From Ferrovibrio sp046297595 (lineage in GTDB: Bacteria; Pseudomonadota; Alphaproteobacteria; Ferrovibrionales; Ferrovibrionaceae): 64,000 nt of DNA. Under the pieces are notes generated by a model. The model was not told the origin of the DNA and did no database searches. It saw nothing but the letters and a program-made list of their open reading frames with translations. The stretch is taken from the NCBI RefSeq assembly GCF_046297595.1, contig NZ_JBKBHT010000007.1, forward strand, positions 1 to 64,000. Reading direction: 5' to 3'. Positions 36,169-44,236 of this stretch are shown here, piece by piece (position 1 is the stretch's first letter; each line of letters opens with the position of its first letter). The translations under genes and the position numbers were made by a program.

Positions 36169-37371
36169 TTACCGCTCCGGGACCTTGAACCCCAGATAAA
36201 TCCCCCCGCTGATGCCCATCAGGGCCAAGAGATTGGTGCCGAATTGCGGCATCTGCAGATCCCAGTAGACCCGGAAGATGTAGATCACACCAAGGATGGC
36301 AGTCCAGGCGAGCATCTGGAATCGGTGCACTGTGGCGCCAGTGGCGTCATTAATTAAATCGCGAACAAACCCCTTGGAGCGATACGGTTCGGTCAGGCTC
36401 AGGTAACGTCGATGCAGGTCCGACAGCGTGATCCCCGCTGCCTCCGCCTGCCCGCCATCTTCCGCCGGCGGAATGTCGAAATGTCGGCCGGCTTCATGGC
36501 CGCCCTTGCCGCTTCTGACCAGGACTTTCAGCCGGGCGGCATCATGGGCATCGCGGATACCCATCGCACTCAGCGACGCCTCCACATCGGCGGCCGGCGA
36601 TTGCTTGCCTTGGTCCACCATTACGGCAGCCAACGACGTGCCGGCCGAAATGCCGAGCAGGATGAAGGTTTCGGGATTAAGGGATTTCAACTGGCCGGTC
36701 ACGGCCCAGATGAACACGAAGGCGGCGAAGATCAGGCAGAACCAGACGGACATCTGCAATTTGCCCAGGCAAAACGGCAGATCAGCGGCGGCGACCTGCG
36801 GGACCGGCGAACGGTTGCGCAGGGCGGAACTGCGCAAGCCGATATACAGAACGCAGGCAATCACCGCCAACGCGGCACCGAAGCCGAACAGCATCCATTC
36901 ATCTTCATACCGCAGCAGGCGGAAGCTGGGCGCGAGCGGCTCCTCCTCCGAGCCGGCCATGATGCTGCGCCCAGCATATTCGACATCGAAGGGCACGGTA
37001 ATGACCTGTGCGGCAGCGAATGGCGACCCCAACAGGCGGGACCACATTTCCCTGTTCAGGTTTTGCGCATCATCGTTGTTGCCGACACCGAAAAGCAGCG
37101 GAAATACCACTAACCGCGAGCTCTCGATGATGCGCGGCGTCATATCCACGGGGGCGCCATCGATCTTCAGCTTCAGCCTGGTTTCATCCAGGTTCTCGGT
37201 GCCGTTCAGAGTGAAGCAGAGATTGCCCTCCAGTGCCGGCGGATAGACGCAGGTCCAGTCATCGGAAAAGATGCTGAGCCGCGTCGCCTTGCCGGTTTCG
37301 GCGCGCATGCCATGCGCTGGCAGCAGGAAAGCAGCAAGAAGCAGAACCGCATATGCCATCGCATGTCGCAT
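36169..37371 (-). CDS. Hypothetical membrane protein with periplasmic N-terminal domain
   Basis: I do not recognise this family. The product (about 400 residues from the ATG at 37371) has a signal peptide (MAYAVLLLAAFLLPAHGMRA), a periplasmic domain of about 160 residues with two cysteines (DDWTCVYPP, EGNLCFTL), and then four hydrophobic segments (EWMLFGFGAALAVIACVLYIG, about 185-205; MSVWFCLIFAAFVFIWAV; ILLGISAGTSLAAVMV; and a C-terminal pair around ILGVIYIFRVYWDL and LLALMGISGGIYLGF). A charged loop with GKGGHEAGRHFDIPP lies between the third and fourth segments. The frame opens earlier, at 37458, but that part is not membrane-targeting. It ends 106 bases upstream of putA. Confidence 0.6.
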   Translation of the reverse strand: MRHAMAYAVLLLAAFLLPAHGMRAETGKATRLSIFSDDWTCVYPPALEGNLCFTLNGTENLDETRLKLKIDGAPVDMTPRIIESSRLVVFPLLFGVGNNDDAQNLNREMWSRLLGSPFAAAQVITVPFDVEYAGRSIMAGSEEEPLAPSFRLLRYEDEWMLFGFGAALAVIACVLYIGLRSSALRNRSPVPQVAAADLPFCLGKLQMSVWFCLIFAAFVFIWAVTGQLKSLNPETFILLGISAGTSLAAVMVDQGKQSPAADVEASLSAMGIRDAHDAARLKVLVRSGKGGHEAGRHFDIPPAEDGGQAEAAGITLSDLHRRYLSLTEPYRSKGFVRDLINDATGATVHRFQMLAWTAILGVIYIFRVYWDLQMPQFGTNLLALMGISGGIYLGFKVPER

Positions 37372-37633
37372 CGCGTCATTCCCATGTTCAGGATGGCGCG
37401 ACGCTAACATGGGTTTATCTGGTCGGAAGATGCCACCGGCTATGATCGCGGGCGGCATTATGCGCGGGGGCCGTCTTATCGTCCGGTGTGCAGATTTTCA
37501 CCCCGGCAACAAACACGCATTTTGTTGCAAACGAATACTTTGTTACGCGCTGTTGCACCGGCGTTGTTAACCTTTAACACCCTGCCCGTGACATGAGAGC
37601 GAAAGATGGACGATCCACGCAGGAGATTTCGCT

Positions 37634-38338
37634 ATGGTCACATCGGTCAGCTCAACCACCGGCACGACTACCACGACCAACAGCGCCTCGGCCGCGCTAG
37701 CCAGTGATTTCGACACGTTCCTCACCCTGCTCACCATGCAATTGAAGAACCAGGATCCGACCGATCCGATGGACCCCAACGAATTCACCGAGCAACTGGT
37801 GCAGTTCAGCCAGGTCGAGCAGCAGATCAACATGAACAGCAACCTGGAAACGATCATCGCCCAGTTGCAGACCCAGCAGACCAGCGCCAACCTGGGCTAT
37901 ATCGGTAAGGTCGTCGATGTAAACAGCACGGAAGGCAAACTGGTCGAGGGGGGCACGGTATTCTGGTCTTATGAGCTGCCCGAGGGCACTACCAGCGTGC
38001 AATACAACATACTGGATGAGGACGGGAACGTAATGCGGACCGTCAACGCCGCCTCGGGTGACGATGGCTTCGTCACCGGCAGCCGGATAGAGATTTCCTG
38101 GGACGGCACCGATGCCAGCGGCAATGTTCTGGAGGCCGGCACCTATACCTTGCAGGTGACGGCAAAAGATGCGAGCGGCGCGGTACTCGACGGCACCAAG
38201 GTCTATGCCCGCGGCTATGTCGAGGCGGTTGAAACCATCGATGGCGAACAGTTTCTGATCGTTTCCGGCATGCAGGTCTCACCCAGCGACGTGGTGTCGG
38301 TTTTCGCCACTTCGGATACCAGCAGCAACGAAGGTTGA
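37634..38338 (+). CDS. flgD: Flagellar hook assembly protein FlgD
   Basis: FlgD caps the growing hook and is needed for polymerisation of FlgE. The 234-residue protein has the conserved N-terminal stretch LTLLTMQLKNQDPTDPMDPN then EFTEQLVQFSQVEQQINMN, which is diagnostic, followed by an Ig-like FlgD domain (ISWDGTDASGNVLEAGTYTL). AGGAGA lies just before the ATG. The next gene, glycosyltransferase-like, starts 7 bases after the stop and is co-transcribed. No sigma-54 promoter like those at 42.4 and 42.8 kb was found ahead of flgD. Confidence 0.95.
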   Translation: MVTSVSSTTGTTTTTNSASAALASDFDTFLTLLTMQLKNQDPTDPMDPNEFTEQLVQFSQVEQQINMNSNLETIIAQLQTQQTSANLGYIGKVVDVNSTEGKLVEGGTVFWSYELPEGTTSVQYNILDEDGNVMRTVNAASGDDGFVTGSRIEISWDGTDASGNVLEAGTYTLQVTAKDASGAVLDGTKVYARGYVEAVETIDGEQFLIVSGMQVSPSDVVSVFATSDTSSNEG

Positions 38339-38345
38339 GTGTCGC

Positions 38346-39098
38346 ATGTCACGGCCTCTGATCTTCATCGCCACACCGTGCTATGGCGGACAGGTCCATC
38401 AATTCTACATGCAGTCGGTGATCCAGCTGATGCAGCATGCGCGCGGCAGCATATTCGACACTACACTGGCCTTGCTGGGCAATGACTCACTGATTACCCG
38501 CAGCCGCAATACCCTGGTGTCGGCGTTCCTGGAAATGTCGCAGGCCAGCCATCTGATGTTCATTGATGCCGATATTTCCTTCGAGCCGGCACAGGTGGAA
38601 CGTATGCTGAAGCTGGGCGAAGATGTGGTGGCCGGCATATATCCATTGAAGGTGCTCGATTGGCAGAATGCCCTGCCCCTTCCCGGCCGAGCGATCATCC
38701 ATGAAGAGATGGCATTGCGATATTGTGGCGAAGCCTGTCGCGACAATGAGGCCGAGCGACGCGGCGACTTCATCAGCGGCACCTATGCCGGCACTGGATT
38801 CATGCTGATCGCCCGCACCGCCTTGGAACGCATGATCGCCGCTTATCCGGAATTGCGCTATGGCGGCGTGCATGTCTATCCGCCCACGCGATCGAACCGG
38901 CCGCAATACGCCCTGTTCGATTGCATGATCGATCCGGAAAACGGCACGTATCTAAGCGAGGATTACGCCTTCTGCCGACGCTGGCGTCAGATCGGCGGCA
39001 AAATCTGGCTGGACACCAAGGGCCGCCTTACCCATTCGGGCATGCACGATTTCCATGGCAATCCGGCATCGCGTTTTGCTGCGTCAGCGATGCCGTGA
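38346..39098 (+). CDS. Glycosyltransferase-like (GT-A fold) protein in flagellar operon
   Basis: The 250-residue soluble protein has a GT-A type nucleotide-sugar fold pattern: IFIATPCYGGQVHQFYMQS at the N-terminus, RSRNTLVSAFLEM near residue 55, a DxD motif in MFIDADISFEP near 75, and SGTYAGTGFMLIARTALERM near 145. LSEDYAFCRRWRQIGGKIWLD (about 205-225) resembles the ED-Y base region of family 2 enzymes. Because it is 7 bases downstream of flgD it probably acts on a flagellar protein or a surface polymer tied to motility. The donor and acceptor are unknown. Confidence 0.65.
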   Translation: MSRPLIFIATPCYGGQVHQFYMQSVIQLMQHARGSIFDTTLALLGNDSLITRSRNTLVSAFLEMSQASHLMFIDADISFEPAQVERMLKLGEDVVAGIYPLKVLDWQNALPLPGRAIIHEEMALRYCGEACRDNEAERRGDFISGTYAGTGFMLIARTALERMIAAYPELRYGGVHVYPPTRSNRPQYALFDCMIDPENGTYLSEDYAFCRRWRQIGGKIWLDTKGRLTHSGMHDFHGNPASRFAASAMP

Positions 39099-39255
39099 TC
39101 GCCGTCACAAACTTCGCGCCGCGAATACCGATGCCGGATTGTGGTAAATGAAATTTAACTACGGATTGCAACACGACGTTACAAAACTGCGCTTTCGCCT
39201 GGTTGTATCGGCTGGCATCATGCAGCCATAAACGGCAGCAAAACGATTCCCCCAG

Positions 39256-39981
39256 ATGTCGCGTATTCCTCATATCCTCATCGTCGATGACGACCGCGAG
39301 ATCCGCAATCTGCTGATGCGGTTCCTAACCGAGCACGGCTTCCGCGTCACACCGGCTGCCGATGGCCGCGGCATGCAGTCCGCCCTCAAGAACGGTCGTT
39401 TCGACCTGATCGTGCTGGATCTGATGCTGCCTGGAGAAGACGGGCTGCAGCTCTGCCGCAAGATCCGACAGGATATGTCGATCCCGATTCTGTTGCTCAC
39501 CGCGCTTTCGGGTGAGGCCGATCGCATCCTGGGTCTGGAAATCGGAGCAGACGACTACCTGACAAAGCCATTCAGTCCCCGCGAGCTGGTCGCCCGCATC
39601 AAGGCCATACTGCGCCGTGCGGCAAGCGCGAACGACCAGGACAGCGACCGGCCGCAGGCCTACAGTTTCGGTGGCTGGATCCTGGAGATCGGCAAACGGC
39701 ATCTGCGTTCGCCAGACGGCGCATTTTTACCGCTCACCTCAGGTGAATTCGATCTGCTGATCGCCTTTGCCGAACATCCGCAACGGGTACTAAGCCGCGA
39801 CCAGTTGCTCGATCTGACCCGAGGACGTTCCACCGTCCTGTTCGACCGCAGCATCGACGTACAGGTCAGTCGTCTGCGCAAAAAGATCGAGGTCGACCCG
39901 AATATGCCGGATCTGATCAAGACGGTGCGCAGCGGAGGCTATATCTTCACGCCAGAGGTCAAGGCCCTGCAGGCAGCTTAA
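39256..39981 (+). CDS. OmpR-family response regulator
   Basis: The 241-residue protein has a receiver domain (DDDRE at the acidic pocket, phospho-Asp in VLDLMLPGEDG near residue 54, Thr in LLTALSG, Lys in LTKPFSP) and a winged-helix OmpR/PhoB domain (LTSGEFDLLIAFAEHPQRVL, then RSIDVQVSRLRKKIE). The histidine kinase gene begins at the next base after the stop, so they form a two-component pair. The pair lies in the middle of hook genes, but its targets are unknown and a motility role is only positional. Confidence 0.93.
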   Translation: MSRIPHILIVDDDREIRNLLMRFLTEHGFRVTPAADGRGMQSALKNGRFDLIVLDLMLPGEDGLQLCRKIRQDMSIPILLLTALSGEADRILGLEIGADDYLTKPFSPRELVARIKAILRRAASANDQDSDRPQAYSFGGWILEIGKRHLRSPDGAFLPLTSGEFDLLIAFAEHPQRVLSRDQLLDLTRGRSTVLFDRSIDVQVSRLRKKIEVDPNMPDLIKTVRSGGYIFTPEVKALQAA

Positions 39982-41475
39982 ATGCGTCCATTCCGGCAAG
40001 CGCTGCGGCGGATCGGCAGCGATCGTATCATCTGGCGAATAGCCGGCACGATACTGCTTGCCATCCTTTGCACCCAGATCGCCACCGTTCTGCTGCTGCG
40101 CAGTACACGGCCGGGCGAAATGCCGGTCTATGCCATCACCGCATTGATGGCAGAGATGCAGCGCCATGTCGCCGGCATGCCACCCGCCGAAGCCGATGCG
40201 CTGCACCGCCTGTCGGATCCAGGCCTGCCGCCCGAAACCGATCGGCCGCTGCCGTTTCCGTTCCGTGACGTGGAATACCGGTTGCGTCAATCCCTCGCAG
40301 GACCTCAGGTTGCTGAAATCCGCATCGGCGTCGACTTTCCCCGCCGGCCCGGCGGCCGCCTGCTGTTCTGGCCCGTGCCGGTGCCGCGCATTGCCGTCGA
40401 ACCGCCCGAACCCGGCCCGCCGCCAGATCAGCAACCGAATGGCTGGCCTCCGCCGCCTCCCGGTGGACCCTATGGTCCACCGCATCCGGCATTGGGAACC
40501 GAGGATTTCCAGGTACCGGGCATTTTCACCATCTGGGTCCGTCAGGCACCAGAGGCCGAGTGGCAGGCCTGGCGCCCCAAGCAGAGCTTCGAGCCAATCG
40601 AGCCGTGGCTGTTCACCCTGCTGTGGTTCGTCGTGATCGCGGCCATCATCGCCGCCCTTACCTTCTGGTCGACCTGGCGGCTGCTGCGCCCGCTGAAAGC
40701 CTTGGTGGTCACAGCCCAGGGCTGGCGAGCCGGTCAGGAACCGACGCCCTTACCCGCACGCGGCCCACTGGAATTCCGCGCCATCGCCACCGCCTTTAAC
40801 GACATGCAGGACGAAATCAGCCGCTTCGTGCGCGACCGTTCGGAACTGGTGGTGGCGCTCTCGCACGATCTGCGCACGCCGCTGACACGGTTGCAGCTAC
40901 GCGCCGAATATATCGACGACCCGGAACAGCGCCAACGTATGCTGGACGAATTGCATTTCATGGAGGCTCTGACAGACCAGCTGCTCAGCTTCGCCTCCCT
41001 CAACCCACGCAACGAACCGATGCAACGCGTCGATATCGCCGTTCTGCTGACCACGCTATGCGATGATCGCAGCGATGCCGGCGCCGTGCTGGAATATGCC
41101 GGCCCGAGGCATATGGTGATCGACTGCCGGCCGACCGCGATCCTGCGGGCGATGATGAATCTTATCGAGAATGCCATTAAATACAGCGATTTTGCCTATG
41201 TCGCCCTGCAAGCCGATGTCGACGGCGTGTGCATCTTCGTCCGCGACAGCGGCCCCGGCATACCGGAAAACGAACTGGACCGCGTATTGCAGCCATTCTA
41301 TCGCGTCGATGCCTCGCGCAGCCGCGAGACGGGCGGTTTAGGCATGGGCTTGAGCGTGGCCCGCGCCATCGTGCTGGAACATCGCGGCAGCATCACTCTG
41401 CGCAACCGGCTGCCCCATGGCCTGGAGGTGGAAATCCGGCTGCCGGCGACGCAGCACAAGTTGTCCATCGCCTGA
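39982..41475 (+). CDS. EnvZ-like sensor histidine kinase
   Basis: The 497-residue membrane kinase has TM1 at about 15-38, a periplasmic domain of about 170 residues that is extremely proline-rich (a PPEPGPPPDQQPNGWPPPPP stretch near residue 140), TM2 near 210-232 and a HAMP linker. The phospho-His is in VVALSHDLRTPLTRL, the N box is NLIENAIKYS, and G boxes are DSGPGIPENELDRV and GGLGMGLSVARA. The architecture is EnvZ/OmpR-like. The low-complexity proline region could contact the cell wall. Start and regulator stop are directly adjacent. Confidence 0.92.
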   Translation: MRPFRQALRRIGSDRIIWRIAGTILLAILCTQIATVLLLRSTRPGEMPVYAITALMAEMQRHVAGMPPAEADALHRLSDPGLPPETDRPLPFPFRDVEYRLRQSLAGPQVAEIRIGVDFPRRPGGRLLFWPVPVPRIAVEPPEPGPPPDQQPNGWPPPPPGGPYGPPHPALGTEDFQVPGIFTIWVRQAPEAEWQAWRPKQSFEPIEPWLFTLLWFVVIAAIIAALTFWSTWRLLRPLKALVVTAQGWRAGQEPTPLPARGPLEFRAIATAFNDMQDEISRFVRDRSELVVALSHDLRTPLTRLQLRAEYIDDPEQRQRMLDELHFMEALTDQLLSFASLNPRNEPMQRVDIAVLLTTLCDDRSDAGAVLEYAGPRHMVIDCRPTAILRAMMNLIENAIKYSDFAYVALQADVDGVCIFVRDSGPGIPENELDRVLQPFYRVDASRSRETGGLGMGLSVARAIVLEHRGSITLRNRLPHGLEVEIRLPATQHKLSIA

Positions 41476-41498
41476 TCTTCCCCTTCTGATCTGCAGGG

Positions 41499-42356
41499 CT
41501 AGCCCTTCATGTCCATGGCCTTGCTCAGCATCTCGTCGGCGGCCTGGATCACCTGCGAATTCATGGAATAGGCCTGCTGGGCCACGATCAGCTTGGTCAT
41601 CTGGTCGGCCGTATCGACGGTGGACAATTCCAGCGCGCTGCCGGCAACTGTCCCGACGCCATTGGATCGCGACAGCGGATGACCGTAAACGGCATTGCCT
41701 GATTCTTCCGTGATGCTGAAGGCTGTGCCATCGACACGGTCCAGCTTGTCGGGTTCGGCAAAATTCGCCAGCAGTATCTGCGCCTGCACTGCCGTCGTGC
41801 CATCATCGTAACTGGCCGTGATGCCGCCGCCATCGGTGATGCTGAGGCCGGTGTAACTGGCGCCGGCGGCATTGTCATCGGTGTCCACGGTGAAGATGCG
41901 CGGCGCCCCGTTGCCGCTGGGCGCCGCCGCCATCAGGTAGTAGCCCGCCGCGTTCACCAGCCGGCCACTATTGTCGACGTGGAAGTCGCCTTGGCGCGTG
42001 TAATATACCGTGGTTTCAAAGCCCGTGGGCTCACCGGTTTCCGGATCGAGACCGGTAGGTTCGGCGACAGGAAAAAAACCGTTGCCGCTGATCGCTGCGG
42101 ATGTCGTGCTGGAATCGGATACGACCTGGCCCTGGGCGCGATTGAGGAAATCAGCCGAAGCGGTCAGACCCATCTGCTTCGTGCCATTCAGGACTGGGCT
42201 GCTGGTACCATAACTGCCCTGCACCATGTCGAAGAACTGGGTCGACACGGCTTTGTAACCCGCCGTGCTGCTGTTGGCGACGTTATCCGAGATATTGCCG
42301 ATTGCCATCGCCTGCGCGTTGATCGCCATTACCGCCGCACTCATCACGCTGTTCAT
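41499..42356 (-). CDS. Flagellar hook/basal-body family protein (short FlgE/FlgF-like)
   Basis: The 285-residue protein belongs to the FlgE/F/G family. The N-terminal rod motif reads MAIGNISDNVANSSTAGYKA, the central hook-family GNGFFPV motif is near residue 95, and the C-terminal helix has TKLIVAQQAYSMNSQVIQAA. It is shorter than the FlgE opposite it and lacks FlgE's large central insertion, so it could be a FlgF-like rod protein, a second hook protein, or a minor junction protein. Start ATG at 42356 follows GAAGGAGC; the earlier start at 42443 is not in keeping with the family. A sigma-54 promoter precedes it at 42402-42417. Confidence 0.82.
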   Translation of the reverse strand: MNSVMSAAVMAINAQAMAIGNISDNVANSSTAGYKAVSTQFFDMVQGSYGTSSPVLNGTKQMGLTASADFLNRAQGQVVSDSSTTSAAISGNGFFPVAEPTGLDPETGEPTGFETTVYYTRQGDFHVDNSGRLVNAAGYYLMAAAPSGNGAPRIFTVDTDDNAAGASYTGLSITDGGGITASYDDGTTAVQAQILLANFAEPDKLDRVDGTAFSITEESGNAVYGHPLSRSNGVGTVAGSALELSTVDTADQMTKLIVAQQAYSMNSQVIQAADEMLSKAMDMKG

Positions 42357-42401
42357 TGCATCTTGCTCCTTCGCCTGGCTGCAACTTTCTACAGCCCGTA
42401 G

Positions 42402-42417
42402 AGCAAGGCCCGTGCCT
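42402..42417 (-). promoter_or_regulatory. Sigma-54 promoter of the minus-strand hook-family gene
   Basis: On the minus strand the sequence is AGGCACGGGCCTTGCT. It matches TGGCACG-N4-TTGC(A/T) except for the first base, with -24 GG at 42416-42415 and -12 GC at 42404-42403. The predicted start lies about 30 bases ahead of the gene's ATG at 42356. Confidence 0.75.
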
Positions 42418-42806
42418 GACGCATCGAGACATGAAATTGGCATGGCGCGGCGCCAAGCCCGCAGATTTCATGTTTGTAGGGCTACGCCGTCTGCGTAAGG
42501 CATCATGATAGGCCGCAGATGCAGCCGATCCCGCTAAGTTCCTGTTGGCGCAGGCAAATTGTTCCCGTAATATTCTTTCTAATCATGATTAACGCCGCTT
42601 CACGACTTCGTCTTCTTGTTAACTTATGTAACAGGAAACAGGCCGGAAACAATGCGACATTTTCTGGTAAACTGAAATAAATAAAGAACTTTTTTCCCAG
42701 CAGGCAAATCCTGCCGATCACGCGCAAAGGCGCCAAAGGTTAAAGCCGGTTCATCCTTTGGCAAGAAATCCAGCAGAATGAAGGATATAGGATCAGAGTC
42801 ACAAAC

Positions 42807-42822
42807 CGGCACGCTCCTTGCT
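42807..42822 (+). promoter_or_regulatory. Sigma-54 promoter of flgE
   Basis: CGGCACGCTCCTTGCT matches the sigma-54 consensus TGGCACG-N4-TTGC(A/T) except for the first base, with -24 GG at 42808-42809 and -12 GC at 42820-42821. It lies about 43 bases before the flgE ATG. RpoN control of hook genes is established in Caulobacter and other bacteria. Confidence 0.75.
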
Positions 42823-42864
42823 CAGCGATATGCCAGTCACGGCAACCGACCACAGGAGCACACC

Positions 42865-44202
42865 ATGTCGATCACCGGCGCCATGCAGACCGCCATCTCC
42901 GGCCTGAACGGCCAGTCGACCTCGATCAGCTACATTTCCGACAACGTCGCGAATGCCAGCACCACCGGTTACAAGAAGGTGGAATCGCGCTTCCAGACCC
43001 TGATCACGCAGTCGAGCGCACAATCGAACACGCATTCATCCGGCGGTGTGCTGAACCAGCCCTTCTTCGCCAACAATGCGCAGGGCTCGATCACCCAGGT
43101 TTCGTCCACGACCTCGATCGCCATTTCAGGCAACGGCTTCATTCCGGTGTCGAAGACCACCGGCGTGGACTCCGCCACCGGCCTGCCCACCTTCGAAACA
43201 ACGAACTACTACACCCGTGTCGGCGATTTCACGCAGAACTCGCAGGGTTATCTGGTCAACTCCTCGGGCTATTACCTGCAAGGCTGGGCGGTCGACCCGG
43301 TGACCGGCGTCGTGGATACCTCGAGCACGACGGAGGTGCGGGTCTCCAACCTGCTGGACGCGCCGGTCGCCACCAGCACGGTCGACTATTACGCCAACCT
43401 TCCCTCCAACGTGGAAGATACCAATGGCAACCTGCCGGCGACATTGCCCGTCAGCTCGATTCAGGTCTTCGATGCCCTCGGCAATGCCCGGACTCTGAAC
43501 CTGACCTGGACACGCATCGCCGACAATCAATGGACCTTGCAGGTCGATGCGCCCGATAGCACGCCATCCAGCTTCGGCCCGGCTACCGTGGATTTTGGCG
43601 GCACGATAGCGGGCGCCGCCGTGCCTGCCGGCACGATCTCGGGCCTGAGCTCGACCGGCGGCCTCACCGGCAGTGCGGCCGGCGCAGCAGGCGATGATGC
43701 GTCATTCAATTTCAATCTGGATTTCGGCACCGGCGCGCAGGCCATCACGCTGGATCTGGGATCCTATGGCAATAATTCCGGCAGCACGCAATATGCCGGC
43801 AATACGCTGACCCTGAATGACTTCAAGCAGAATGGCGTGCCACAGGGAACGTTCAAAAGCCTAGCCATCGACGAGCAGGGCTATGTTTCGGTCACTTTCG
43901 ACAACGGGAATGTCAAAACCTACTATCAAATCCCCATCGCACGATTTAACGACCCGACCGAACTGGATCGCGTGAACGGCAATGCCTTTGTGGCCACACC
44001 CAGATCCGGTTCGGCGATCCTGGCCCAACCTGGCGACAGCGGTGTGGGCACCTTCGTATCGGCCGCCATCGAGGGCTCCAACGTCGATATTGCCGAAGAG
44101 TTTTCCAAACTGATCGTGGCGCAGCGGGCCTATTCAGCCAATGCGCGCATCATGACAGCGGCCGACGAGCTGCTGCAGGAAACCATAAACATCCGGCGCT
44201 GA
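42865..44202 (+). CDS. flgE: Flagellar hook protein FlgE
   Basis: FlgE polymerises into the hook that joins rod and filament. The 445-residue protein has the N-terminal motif SYISDNVANASTTGYKKVES, GNGFIPV in the middle, and the C-terminal rod helix EEFSKLIVAQRAYSANARIM. The central domain has the usual FlgE pattern VQVFDALGNARTLNLTWTR. The start at 42865 follows AGGAGC and gives MSITGAMQTAISGLN, the canonical N-terminus, in preference to the in-frame ATG at 42778. A sigma-54 promoter lies just upstream. flgK follows 34 bases later. Confidence 0.95.
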   Translation: MSITGAMQTAISGLNGQSTSISYISDNVANASTTGYKKVESRFQTLITQSSAQSNTHSSGGVLNQPFFANNAQGSITQVSSTTSIAISGNGFIPVSKTTGVDSATGLPTFETTNYYTRVGDFTQNSQGYLVNSSGYYLQGWAVDPVTGVVDTSSTTEVRVSNLLDAPVATSTVDYYANLPSNVEDTNGNLPATLPVSSIQVFDALGNARTLNLTWTRIADNQWTLQVDAPDSTPSSFGPATVDFGGTIAGAAVPAGTISGLSSTGGLTGSAAGAAGDDASFNFNLDFGTGAQAITLDLGSYGNNSGSTQYAGNTLTLNDFKQNGVPQGTFKSLAIDEQGYVSVTFDNGNVKTYYQIPIARFNDPTELDRVNGNAFVATPRSGSAILAQPGDSGVGTFVSAAIEGSNVDIAEEFSKLIVAQRAYSANARIMTAADELLQETINIRR

Positions 44203-44236
44203 TGGCTCCCCGCTAACCTGAATAGGAGGAGCGGCC

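Larger units (their letters stand above)
42357..42864. other. Divergent intergenic region between two hook genes
   Basis: This 508-base gap holds no recognisable gene. It contains the two divergent sigma-54 promoters listed separately, an AT-rich stretch with A/T runs at about 42640-42700 that may be a bending or activator-binding region, and no other feature I can support. No clear FlbD-type activator site was identified. Confidence 0.6.

Noticed and set aside
37459..37633. Sigma-54 promoter ahead of flgD
   Set aside because: GGCAACAAACACGC has GG and GC at the right distance, but the TT before GC and most consensus bases are missing.
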